From the NCBI GenBank assembly GCA_023415275.1, contig JAEZLJ010000043.1, forward strand, positions 1 through 19,192: a stretch of DNA of 19,192 nucleotides, in the 5' to 3' direction. This stretch comes from Bacteroidota bacterium (GTDB taxonomy: Bacteria > Bacteroidota > Bacteroidia > Chitinophagales > Chitinophagaceae). How positions within the stretch are numbered: position 1 is the first letter of the stretch; every line of letters starts with the position of its first letter. The notes under the pieces were generated by a model that was given only the letters and a program-made list of their open reading frames with translations, had not been told where the DNA came from and made no database searches. This document shows positions 12,410 through 19,192 of this stretch, one piece after another. The translations under genes were made by a program, and so were the position numbers.

Positions 12410-15400
12410 TAATGTAATAATTGTGCATGTTCTGCTTCCTTCTGTTCTTCTTCCAATACTTCCAGTTCATTCCTTTTTTTATTAGAAGACAAATAAGAAT
12501 ACATAGCAGGAATAACAAATAAAGTCAATACCAGTGAAAACATGATTCCGCCCACCATAACTATACCAAGGGGTATACGGCTCGTAGCTGCTGCTCCCAA
12601 AGACAGGGCAATGGGCAGTGCACCCAGTGTCATGGCTAAGCTGGTCATAAGGATGGGTCGTAAACGTTGGGAGGAAGCATAGATAACAGCGTCACTTTTT
12701 TTCATGCCCTGAATCCGGCTCTGGTTGGCAAATTCAACAATCAAGATACCATTCTTGGTCACCAGGCCAATCAACATGATCATCCCAATCTCTGAGAAGA
12801 TATTAAGCGTCTGATCAAATAACCAAAGTGATAATACCGCTCCTGCAATAGCCAGGGGCACGGTTACCATGATGATAAAAGGATCTATAAAGCTTTCAAA
12901 CTGTGCCGCCAGGATCAGGAAGATCAGGCCCAGGGCAAGAAAGAAGGCAAAGCCAATATTGCTTGAACTTTCCTGGAAGTCACGGCTGTTGCCCGCCAGG
13001 GAAGTGGTGTAAGTATCATCAAGAAGCTTATCAGCTATCTGTTGCATGGCTTGAATTCCATCACCAATAGTTTTACCTGGAGCCAACCCTGCAGATACAG
13101 TTGCAGATTTAAAACGATTAAAGTGATAAATAGTAGAAGGGGTAGTGGCTTCTTCAAAACTTACCAGGTTATCTAATCCTATCATTTCTCCTTTCTGGTT
13201 ACGCACATATAAGGATTTCAAATCTGTAGGATCATCACGGTCAGATCTGGCCACCTGGCCATATACACCGTATTGCTTTCCTTCCTTGGTAAAGTATCCC
13301 ATTCTACGGTTACTCAATGCCAGTTGAAGGGTTTGTGATACATCTTCTACACTCACGCCTAATTCACTGGCCTTAAGCCTGTCAACATTAATGCGTAATT
13401 CAGGTTTATTGAATTTTAGGTCTGCATCCACGCCCTGCAACACAGGATTATTATTAGCCGCTTCCAGGAAGGGGGGTAGCACCTGGGCCAGTTTGTCGAA
13501 GTTATTATTCTGTATTACGAATTGCACAGGCTGACCTCCACGACGGTTTACCTGTATGGTCTGTTCTTCAATGGCAAACGCCCTTCCTTCATTGAATCGG
13601 GAAAGGTTTTTATTTACCATGGCCACGATCTCTTTTTGAGACCTTGTCCTTTCTTTCGGATCTACTAATGTTACGCGCACCATTCCCGAATTGGTGGCCC
13701 CACTGATGAATCCAGGTGCTGTTATGGAAAGCACGGTTTCTTTTTCCGGTACCGAGTCCAGCATGAAATTGGTAACCCGTTGAACATAATTGTCCATGTA
13801 ATCATAAGCAGTGCCTTCAGGGGCTGTCAATGAAAGCCTGAATTGACTTCTGTCTTCCATGGGTGCCAATTCTGAAGGGATACCCTTGCCCAGGAAATAA
13901 ATGATTCCTCCGCAAATGACTATGATAACAAAGGCCAGCCAACGCACCTTCATAAACCGGGTAAGCGCATTTTTGTACCCATCCTCCATCCACCGGAAGA
14001 AGGGTTCTGTCTTTGTATAGAACCATGAATGTTTGTGTATATCCTTTCGGGTCATTTTCACGTTTAGCACCGGGGTAAGCGTCAGTGAAACAAATGCGGA
14101 TATCAATACAGCGCCTGCCACTACAATACCGAATTCACGGAATAAGCGGCCAACGAAACCTTGCAGGAATACAATAGGCAGGAATACCACAGCCAGTGTG
14201 ATAGAAGTTGCAATGACAGCAAAATAGATCTCTTTGGATCCTTCTTTGGCTGCCTGCCACTTATTCATTCCCTTTTCCATCCGCTTATAAATATTTTCTG
14301 TTACCACAATACCATCATCCACCACCAGGCCTGTGGCCAGGACTATGGCAAGCAGGGTAAGTACATTAATGGTAAATCCACAGATGTACATGATGAAAAA
14401 TGCGCCGATAAGCGAAACGGGTATGTCTATCAATGGACGGATGGCGATCAGCCAGTCCCTGAAGAAGAGATAAATGATCAGGATCACCAATACCAGGGAG
14501 ATGATCAGGGTTTCTTCAACTTCAGAAATAGATTTCTTGATGAACTTTGTCTGGTCAAGGGCAATATTGAGCTTAATATCTTCGGGCATTTCCCTTTTGA
14601 TCTGGTCATACCTTTTATAGAATTCATCAGATATAGATACATAGTTAGAGCCTGGCTGCGGCACTATGGCAAGAGCGATCATCGGAATTCCGCTCTCACG
14701 TAACTGGGATTCCTCATTCTCAGGCCCTAAAACAGCTTCTCCTATATCTTTTACCTTAATATCACTTCCATTTACATTCTTAATGATAATGTTGTTGAAC
14801 TCTTCTTCGGTATTCAGCTTTCCAAAAGTTCTCACAGATAATTCGGTGGCATTACCAGAGATCTTACCCGAAGGTAGTTCCACGTTTTCCCTAAGCAATG
14901 CATTTTGAACATCCAGCGGCGTTAACTTATAGGCTGTCAACATTTCCGGCTTGAACCAGATACGCATGGCATACCTTTTCTCACCCCATATCTGTATTCC
15001 GCTCACACCTGGGATCGTTTGCAATCTTTCCAGCAATACGTTGTTGCCCCATTCGGTCAATTCAAGCTGGTTCTTGGTAGAACTTTGAACAGTCATGGAA
15101 ATGATGGCATCTGAACTGGCGTCTGCTTTAGACACCACTGGGGGTGCATCAAGATCAGTGGGTAGGGATCGTGCTGCCTGCGAAACCTTATCTCTTACAT
15201 CGTTGGCTGCTGCTTCAAGGTCAACACCCAGGTCAAATTCTACGTTGATATTACTGGAGCCTGCATTACTGGATGATGTAATGTTTTTGATACCGGCAAT
15301 ACCGTTAATAGCTTTTTCTAAGGGCTCGGTTATTTGAGATTCAATAATGTCAGGGTTAGCACCAGGATAAGATGTGCGCACATTGATATTCGGTGGGTCA

Positions 15401-15519
15401 ATGGCCGGGTAATCCCGTATACCAAGGAACTTAAATCCAATGACCCCGAACACAACGATCAGGATGCTCATCACAATAGCCAATACGGGCCGCTTTAATG
15501 AAAGTTCACTTATGTTCAT
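12409..15519 (-). CDS. RND multidrug efflux permease, HAE1 family
   Basis: A 1036-residue inner-membrane proton antiporter of the AcrB/MexB type that captures substrates from periplasm and membrane and passes them to the TolC-like channel. It has 12 expected helices: TM1 at about 10-30, two large periplasmic loops (about 40-335 and 560-860), and a central and a final helix cluster. The proton-relay acidic pair is in VVDDGIVVTENI (D401, D402), which excludes the metal-exporting CusA subgroup. SLKRPVLAIV at the N-terminus and YPAIDPPNINVRTSYPGA are typical of HAE1 pumps. Length is standard. It is flanked by its adaptor (72 nt upstream) and its channel (TAATG overlap downstream), so it belongs to a complete tripartite operon. 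No regulator gene is adjacent. The drug range cannot be deduced. Confidence 0.97.
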   Translation of the reverse strand: MNISELSLKRPVLAIVMSILIVVFGVIGFKFLGIRDYPAIDPPNINVRTSYPGANPDIIESQITEPLEKAINGIAGIKNITSSSNAGSSNINVEFDLGVDLEAAANDVRDKVSQAARSLPTDLDAPPVVSKADASSDAIISMTVQSSTKNQLELTEWGNNVLLERLQTIPGVSGIQIWGEKRYAMRIWFKPEMLTAYKLTPLDVQNALLRENVELPSGKISGNATELSVRTFGKLNTEEEFNNIIIKNVNGSDIKVKDIGEAVLGPENEESQLRESGIPMIALAIVPQPGSNYVSISDEFYKRYDQIKREMPEDIKLNIALDQTKFIKKSISEVEETLIISLVLVILIIYLFFRDWLIAIRPLIDIPVSLIGAFFIMYICGFTINVLTLLAIVLATGLVVDDGIVVTENIYKRMEKGMNKWQAAKEGSKEIYFAVIATSITLAVVFLPIVFLQGFVGRLFREFGIVVAGAVLISAFVSLTLTPVLNVKMTRKDIHKHSWFYTKTEPFFRWMEDGYKNALTRFMKVRWLAFVIIVICGGIIYFLGKGIPSELAPMEDRSQFRLSLTAPEGTAYDYMDNYVQRVTNFMLDSVPEKETVLSITAPGFISGATNSGMVRVTLVDPKERTRSQKEIVAMVNKNLSRFNEGRAFAIEEQTIQVNRRGGQPVQFVIQNNNFDKLAQVLPPFLEAANNNPVLQGVDADLKFNKPELRINVDRLKASELGVSVEDVSQTLQLALSNRRMGYFTKEGKQYGVYGQVARSDRDDPTDLKSLYVRNQKGEMIGLDNLVSFEEATTPSTIYHFNRFKSATVSAGLAPGKTIGDGIQAMQQIADKLLDDTYTTSLAGNSRDFQESSSNIGFAFFLALGLIFLILAAQFESFIDPFIIMVTVPLAIAGAVLSLWLFDQTLNIFSEIGMIMLIGLVTKNGILIVEFANQSRIQGMKKSDAVIYASSQRLRPILMTSLAMTLGALPIALSLGAAATSRIPLGIVMVGGIMFSLVLTLFVIPAMYSYLSSNKKRNELEVLEEEQKEAEHAQLLH

Positions 15520-15550
15520 CGTTAATTAGTTAAGATCGATATGAAGATGC

Positions 15551-15581
15551 AAAAAGCAGCAGCATCAAAAGACCTGCTGCT
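15551..15581 (-). terminator. possible attenuator between adaptor and pump genes
   Basis: On the minus strand AGCAGCAG (15581-15574), an 11-nt loop and CTGCTGCT (15562-15555) are followed by TTTT (15554-15551). This terminator-like hairpin lies between the adaptor stop and the pump start and might lower pump and channel expression relative to the adaptor, or mark an RNA processing site. The large loop weakens the call. Confidence 0.45.
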
Positions 15582-15591
15582 CAAAACCATA

Positions 15592-16680
15592 TCAGCTTTG
15601 TTTATTGATAATCTTATTCACTACAATCGGTGATTTGGGTTTTACTGTTAGTAGTCCTGTAACAACGACTGTATCGCCTTTTTGCAATCCTGTAGTTATC
15701 TGTACCATGGATGAATCCCTTACACCTGTTGTCACATCAACAAAGTCGGCTATTCCGTTCCTGGCTACAACCACCCGTTTCCCCCTTGCTTGTGGTATAA
15801 TGGCCTGTGAAGGTATTAAAAGGGCATTGGGATCTGGTGCAAAATTCATCTTTACTTTGGCAAAGTTTCCTGGCTTCAGCCCGGTAATATCACCTTTCAC
15901 CTGGGCCCTCATTACCAATGTTCTTGAATTCTGGTCAATGCCTGATTCTGTGGCTGAAATGACTGCAGAATAATTCCTTTCACTTCCTTCAATAGTAAAA
16001 TTGACATATTGCCCTTTATGTACCTGGTTGGCATATTTCTCAGGTAAGCTGAACTCGATCTTAAGGTCAGCGGTCTTTTGAATAGTGGCTATTACTGATT
16101 GGGGTGTAACATATGCTCCTGTGCTGATATCTTTCAGACCAAGCTTTCCGCTAAACGGTGCTCGTATAACCGTTTTAGCTATAGAGGTATTGATAATATC
16201 AAGGTCGGCACGCAGATTACTTACCTGTAGTGCACTGGCTGCGTAATCTTCTTTACTGATTCCTCCAATTTCCAACAGCTTTTCATGTCGGCTTGAGGTT
16301 TGTTGTGCTATCTGTAGTTGCACCTGCAGTTTTCTTTTTTGTGCCTGCAGGTCCGCATCGTATAATTTGGCCAATACTGCTCCTTTACCTACAAAATTGC
16401 CCTCTCTTACATTCAGGTTGATAATCCGTCCTGATACTTCAGGGTGTATCTCCGTGGCATCTTCAGATACAATGGTGCCGGGGATTTCCAGAGACTCACT
16501 AACGGTTTGTGACTGTACCACATAACCATCCACCTTTGGAACAGGTGGTTTATTTCCCATCTTTTGCTTGGCCTGGGCGTCCTCTTTGCGTTTGCTGCTG
16601 CAGGAACTTAATTGAATTGAAAAGATTGCAAAAAATAACAACAGACTAATCGGATAAATAACTCTCACTTGGTATATCAA
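15592..16680 (-). CDS. efflux adaptor lipoprotein (membrane fusion protein)
   Basis: A 362-residue periplasmic adaptor of the HlyD/AcrA family that links the RND pump to the TolC-like channel. The N-terminus has a hydrophobic stretch and a lipobox ending LSSC (C27), so the protein is probably a lipoprotein. The barrel-sandwich half (IVSEDATEIHPEVSGRIINL, about 70-90) leads into a coiled-coil hairpin (about 110-165), the second half (APFSGKLGLKDISTGAYV) and the beta-barrel domain (FSLPEKYANQV, then GLKPGNFAKVKM), ending in the membrane-proximal domain. It is the first gene of the operon; purK ends 125 nt upstream. Confidence 0.95.
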   Translation of the reverse strand: MIYQVRVIYPISLLLFFAIFSIQLSSCSSKRKEDAQAKQKMGNKPPVPKVDGYVVQSQTVSESLEIPGTIVSEDATEIHPEVSGRIINLNVREGNFVGKGAVLAKLYDADLQAQKRKLQVQLQIAQQTSSRHEKLLEIGGISKEDYAASALQVSNLRADLDIINTSIAKTVIRAPFSGKLGLKDISTGAYVTPQSVIATIQKTADLKIEFSLPEKYANQVHKGQYVNFTIEGSERNYSAVISATESGIDQNSRTLVMRAQVKGDITGLKPGNFAKVKMNFAPDPNALLIPSQAIIPQARGKRVVVARNGIADFVDVTTGVRDSSMVQITTGLQKGDTVVVTGLLTVKPKSPIVVNKIINKQS

Positions 16681-16712
16681 TTGATGTTAGAACGTCAAAA
16701 ATAGCCTCTTCT

Positions 16713-16720
16713 CCAAGATA
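16713..16720 (-). promoter_or_regulatory. candidate promoter of the efflux operon
   Basis: TATCTTGG on the minus strand resembles the TAnnTTTG -7 box and ends 32 nt before the adaptor ATG. An upstream TTAG about 18-20 nt away could be the -33 element. This would make the pump genes independent of purK transcription. Confidence 0.35.
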
Positions 16721-16751
16721 AGTACCTTTAAAAAAAGCCTAAGAATCATTG

Positions 16752-16770
16752 ATTAACCTTAATTAACCTT
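16752..16770. repeat. two ATTAACCTT direct repeats before the efflux operon
   Basis: ATTAACCTT occurs at 16752-16760 and 16762-16770, a 10-nt period or about one helical turn, upstream of the probable pump promoter and downstream of purK. The phasing suits binding of a regulator on one face of the DNA, but no regulator gene is nearby. Confidence 0.35.
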
Positions 16771-16805
16771 GATTGCTTGATGAACGGCGCATATGAATGA
16801 TAACC

Positions 16806-17927
16806 TCAGGAAATAACATTCAAATTTTGTCTTACCTTATTGGCTTTGTGTATCAGGTCCTGCCTTTCATTACTTATAATGGTCACATGCCCCATTTTTC
16901 TTCCGGGCCTTGTTTCTGCCTTTCCATATAAATGCACAAAGGCATTGTCTATTTTAAGCACCTCATTCAAACCTGAGTATTTAGCAGGTCCTGAATGGCC
17001 TTCGCTTCCAATAATATTGACCATAATAGAAGGAAACAAATACCTGGTATTTCCCAGGGGATGGCCCAATATGATGCGCCAAAGCATGTCGAACTGGGAT
17101 GAATAATGGGCCTCAATGGTATGGTGGCCGCTATTATGGACCCTTGGGGCCGTTTCATTCACAAATACTTCATTATTCTCATCAACAAACAGCTCCACCG
17201 CAAATAAACCGGCTGAATTAAAATTACGCACCACCTTCAATGCTATGGCTTCCACCTTCCACAGCACCTGCTGGGTGATGTCTGCAGGGCAAAGCTGAAA
17301 GTCCAGCTGGTTCAAATCCTTGTTGAACATCATTTCTACCGGTGGATAAAGTGCTGTTTTGCCTTCCTGGTCAATGGCAACGATCTGTGCTATCTCCTTT
17401 TTGATCCTGATCTTCTTTTCCAGTACACTATGTTCATCAAAGAACAAATGACTATTGGAAAGGTTGTCAATGATCTGTACCCCCCGGCCATCATAGCCAC
17501 CTTCTGCCAGTTTTTGCACTGCAGGGAGTAGGTGGGTTAATTGGCCTATCTCATTTTTGTTCTGGATAATAGCAAATTCTGCAGTAGGTATGCCATTCTC
17601 TAAATAATACTCCTTTTGCCTGACCTTGTTTTTAATAATGCGCAATACTGATGGTTTGGGAAAAACCTTTACTCCTTCCATTTCCAGTCTTTCCAAAGCA
17701 TCAATATTTACATTCTCTATTTCAATGGTGATGGCATCGAGCCCTTTTCCAAAATGGTAAACGGTCTCATAATCACGGATATTCCCCTTTATAAAATACC
17801 TGCATAAATGGGCGGCAGGGCATTCATCATCATTTTCCAATACATGTGTTTCCACCTGGTAGTTGGCCGCTGCCTGCAACAACATTCTGCCTAACTGTCC
17901 GCCACCTAAAATACCCACTTTTAACAT
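16806..17927 (-). CDS. purK: N5-carboxyaminoimidazole ribonucleotide synthase PurK
   Basis: A 373-residue ATP-grasp enzyme that carboxylates 5-aminoimidazole ribonucleotide with bicarbonate and ATP to N5-CAIR, the substrate of PurE. The N-terminal Rossmann domain begins VGILGGGQLGRML (4-16). The ATP-grasp domain includes the KLAEGGYDGRGV loop, and FAVELFVDENNEVFVNETAPRVHNSGHHTIEA carries the metal-binding Glu/Asn and the PurK-specific HNSGHxTIEA motif. Length is typical. In many genomes purE follows purK directly; here an efflux operon and a four-helix-bundle gene intervene. A -7-like box lies immediately before the ATG. The gene is divergent from the erythromycin-esterase-family gene. Confidence 0.96.
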   Translation of the reverse strand: MLKVGILGGGQLGRMLLQAAANYQVETHVLENDDECPAAHLCRYFIKGNIRDYETVYHFGKGLDAITIEIENVNIDALERLEMEGVKVFPKPSVLRIIKNKVRQKEYYLENGIPTAEFAIIQNKNEIGQLTHLLPAVQKLAEGGYDGRGVQIIDNLSNSHLFFDEHSVLEKKIRIKKEIAQIVAIDQEGKTALYPPVEMMFNKDLNQLDFQLCPADITQQVLWKVEAIALKVVRNFNSAGLFAVELFVDENNEVFVNETAPRVHNSGHHTIEAHYSSQFDMLWRIILGHPLGNTRYLFPSIMVNIIGSEGHSGPAKYSGLNEVLKIDNAFVHLYGKAETRPGRKMGHVTIISNERQDLIHKANKVRQNLNVIS

Positions 17928-17931
17928 GCGG

Positions 17932-17939
17932 CGAAGATA
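17932..17939 (-). promoter_or_regulatory. candidate -7 box directly before purK
   Basis: TATCTTCG on the minus strand (one mismatch from TAnnTTTG) ends 4 nt before the purK ATG at 17927. TTTT about 18 nt upstream is a poor -33 candidate. Transcription would start at or next to the ATG. Confidence 0.4.
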
Positions 17940-18085
17940 GGAACTGTTTGTAGTTAAAACCTTCCGTTTTATTACAGTCAGTGAAGGCTACTCCATATTT
18001 ATCTATCCTTACTACAGCTTCATTCCAACTACAGGCTTCTTTGGCTTAAGAGTTGTGCATAATGTATAAATTTTAAAACGCAATT

Positions 18086-19192
18086 ATGCATGAGCTCCAA
18101 AACTCAAAAGACCTCGATGCGTTGATAGAAGATATTGGAGATGCACAAGTGGTGATGTTAGGTGAGGCCTCGCATGGAACCCACGAATATTATACCTGGA
18201 GAACCGCGATCACCAAAAGATTGATACAGGAGAAGGGATTCAATTTTATTGGAGTGGAAGGTGACTGGCCGGATTGTTACCGCATCAACCGATATATCAA
18301 AGGATATAAGGAGGGGGGACACGATATTCAAACCATTCTAAAAGCTTTTGACAGGTGGCCTACATGGATGTGGGCCAATTGGGAGATCGCTGCCCTTGCA
18401 GAATGGCTGCATGAATTCAATAGTGGCCGCGCCGTCAATAAAAAGGTCGGGTTTTATGGGCTGGATGTTTACAGCCTTTGGGACTCCATGAAAGAGATGC
18501 TCCAGTACCTGGAAAAAGAAGATGCAACTGCAGCGGCTGCCGTAAAGAAAGCCATAAAATGTTTTGAGCCTTATGAGGAGAACGAACAGCTGTATGCCCG
18601 TTATTCATTAACTGAACATTCATGCAGGGACAAAGTCCTTGAACTTTTAAAAGAAATCAGGTTAAGGGCACAATTCCTTGACGGTGATCCGGAGGCCGGT
18701 TTTAATGCCGAACAGAATGCCCTGATAGCTGTGAATGCTGAAAACTATTACAGAACGATGATGGGTTTTGATAATGAGAGTTGGAATGTTAGAGACCGGC
18801 ATATGATGGAAACGCTTGACCGGCTTTTGACCTTCCATGGTAAGTCATCAAAGGCCATTGTTTGGGAGCACAATACACATATAGGCGATGCCAGGGCCAC
18901 GGATATGAAAAGGGGAGGCATGGTCAATATTGGTCAGTTGGCCAGGGAACAATATGGCATCAACAAGGTGTACCTGGTGGGTTTTGGTTCTTACCAGGGT
19001 TCAGTCATTGCAGGCGAAGAATGGGGCGCCTTAATGGAAGAAATGGAAGTGCCGCCGGCCAGGGAAGGTAGCATTGAACACCAACTACACCAGCAGTCTT
19101 CCCTTGATCGATATCTGCTTTTCAATACAGAAGATATCCAGAGAAAATATGAATCTTCTATCAGGCACCGTGCTATTGGAGTAGTGTATAAC
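18086..19192 (+). CDS. erythromycin-esterase family protein, 3' end cut by window
   Basis: An open frame of 369 codons from ATG 18086 running off the window edge. It belongs to the erythromycin esterase family (PF05139): VVMLGEASHGTHEYY (22-36) holds the conserved His, VEGDWPDCYRIN (57-68) the conserved Glu, and IVWEHNTHIGDAR (258-270) the late His-containing motif. True Ere enzymes hydrolyse the macrolide lactone ring, but most chromosomal members such as this one have no proven substrate, and a resistance role should not be assumed. No signal peptide is present, so it is probably cytoplasmic. The missing part is probably under 100 residues, judging from usual family length. A TAAATTTT box about 10 nt upstream could be its -7 element. 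Confidence 0.9.
   Translation, partial: MHELQNSKDLDALIEDIGDAQVVMLGEASHGTHEYYTWRTAITKRLIQEKGFNFIGVEGDWPDCYRINRYIKGYKEGGHDIQTILKAFDRWPTWMWANWEIAALAEWLHEFNSGRAVNKKVGFYGLDVYSLWDSMKEMLQYLEKEDATAAAAVKKAIKCFEPYEENEQLYARYSLTEHSCRDKVLELLKEIRLRAQFLDGDPEAGFNAEQNALIAVNAENYYRTMMGFDNESWNVRDRHMMETLDRLLTFHGKSSKAIVWEHNTHIGDARATDMKRGGMVNIGQLAREQYGINKVYLVGFGSYQGSVIAGEEWGALMEEMEVPPAREGSIEHQLHQQSSLDRYLLFNTEDIQRKYESSIRHRAIGVVYN

Noticed and set aside
14161..14703. 180-residue plus-strand ORF antisense to the RND pump gene
   Set aside because: It lies wholly within the confident pump gene, has a His/Asp/Gln-rich composition typical of reverse-frame reading and matches no family.
18086..19192. Acquired macrolide-resistance gene
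   Set aside because: The family motifs are present, but there is no mobile context, and chromosomal members of this family usually have unknown substrates.

Overview
The window looks like chromosome of a Bacteroidota bacterium, most likely Chitinophagaceae or a close relative. This is inferred from the rpmB-rpmG-DUF4295 ribosomal cluster, a bacillithiol enzyme (BshC), TAnnTTyG-like -7 promoter boxes, small families typical of the phylum, and a mostly weak use of Shine-Dalgarno sequences. No tRNA, rRNA, CRISPR array, prophage or classical insertion sequence is visible.

Layout. Positions 1-3857 (+) hold a small Rof-like protein, then bL28, bL33 and DUF4295 closed by a terminator, then ftsY and rimO: translation, membrane targeting and ribosomal protein modification. 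A bidirectional terminator separates rimO from a convergent two-gene unit (3888-4825, -) encoding a four-helix membrane protein and a small secreted or anchored protein. Positions 4826-5464 contain only weak small-ORF candidates. A KirBac-type potassium channel gene follows (5465-6418, +). Next are two tiny paralogous single-helix membrane proteins on the minus strand (6477-6575 and 6692-6775), an aldehyde dehydrogenase of the alpha-ketoglutarate semialdehyde type (6919-8406, +) and bshC (8465-10060, +).

The second half is a long minus-strand block: purK (16806-17927), an HAE1-type efflux operon of adaptor lipoprotein, RND pump and TolC-like channel (11093-16680), a four-helix-bundle protein gene (10625-11029) and purE (10080-10628). 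purK and purE catalyse consecutive steps of purine synthesis, yet here they are about 6.2 kb apart with the efflux genes and the four-helix-bundle gene between them. A truncated erythromycin-esterase-family gene (18086 to the window end, +) is divergent from purK.

The most interesting structure is at 10590-11094. The four-helix-bundle gene (S23 / 23S rRNA intervening-sequence protein family) is enclosed by a perfect 31-nt inverted repeat. Each arm is built of degenerate 7-nt units, four on one side and five on the other. One arm abuts the tolC stop codon; the other encodes residues 3-13 of PurE, and the bundle gene's TGA overlaps the PurE ATG. This resembles an rRNA intervening sequence, but placed in a protein-coding operon. 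The second notable item is the tandem pair of about 30-residue membrane proteins between the potassium channel and the aldehyde dehydrogenase.
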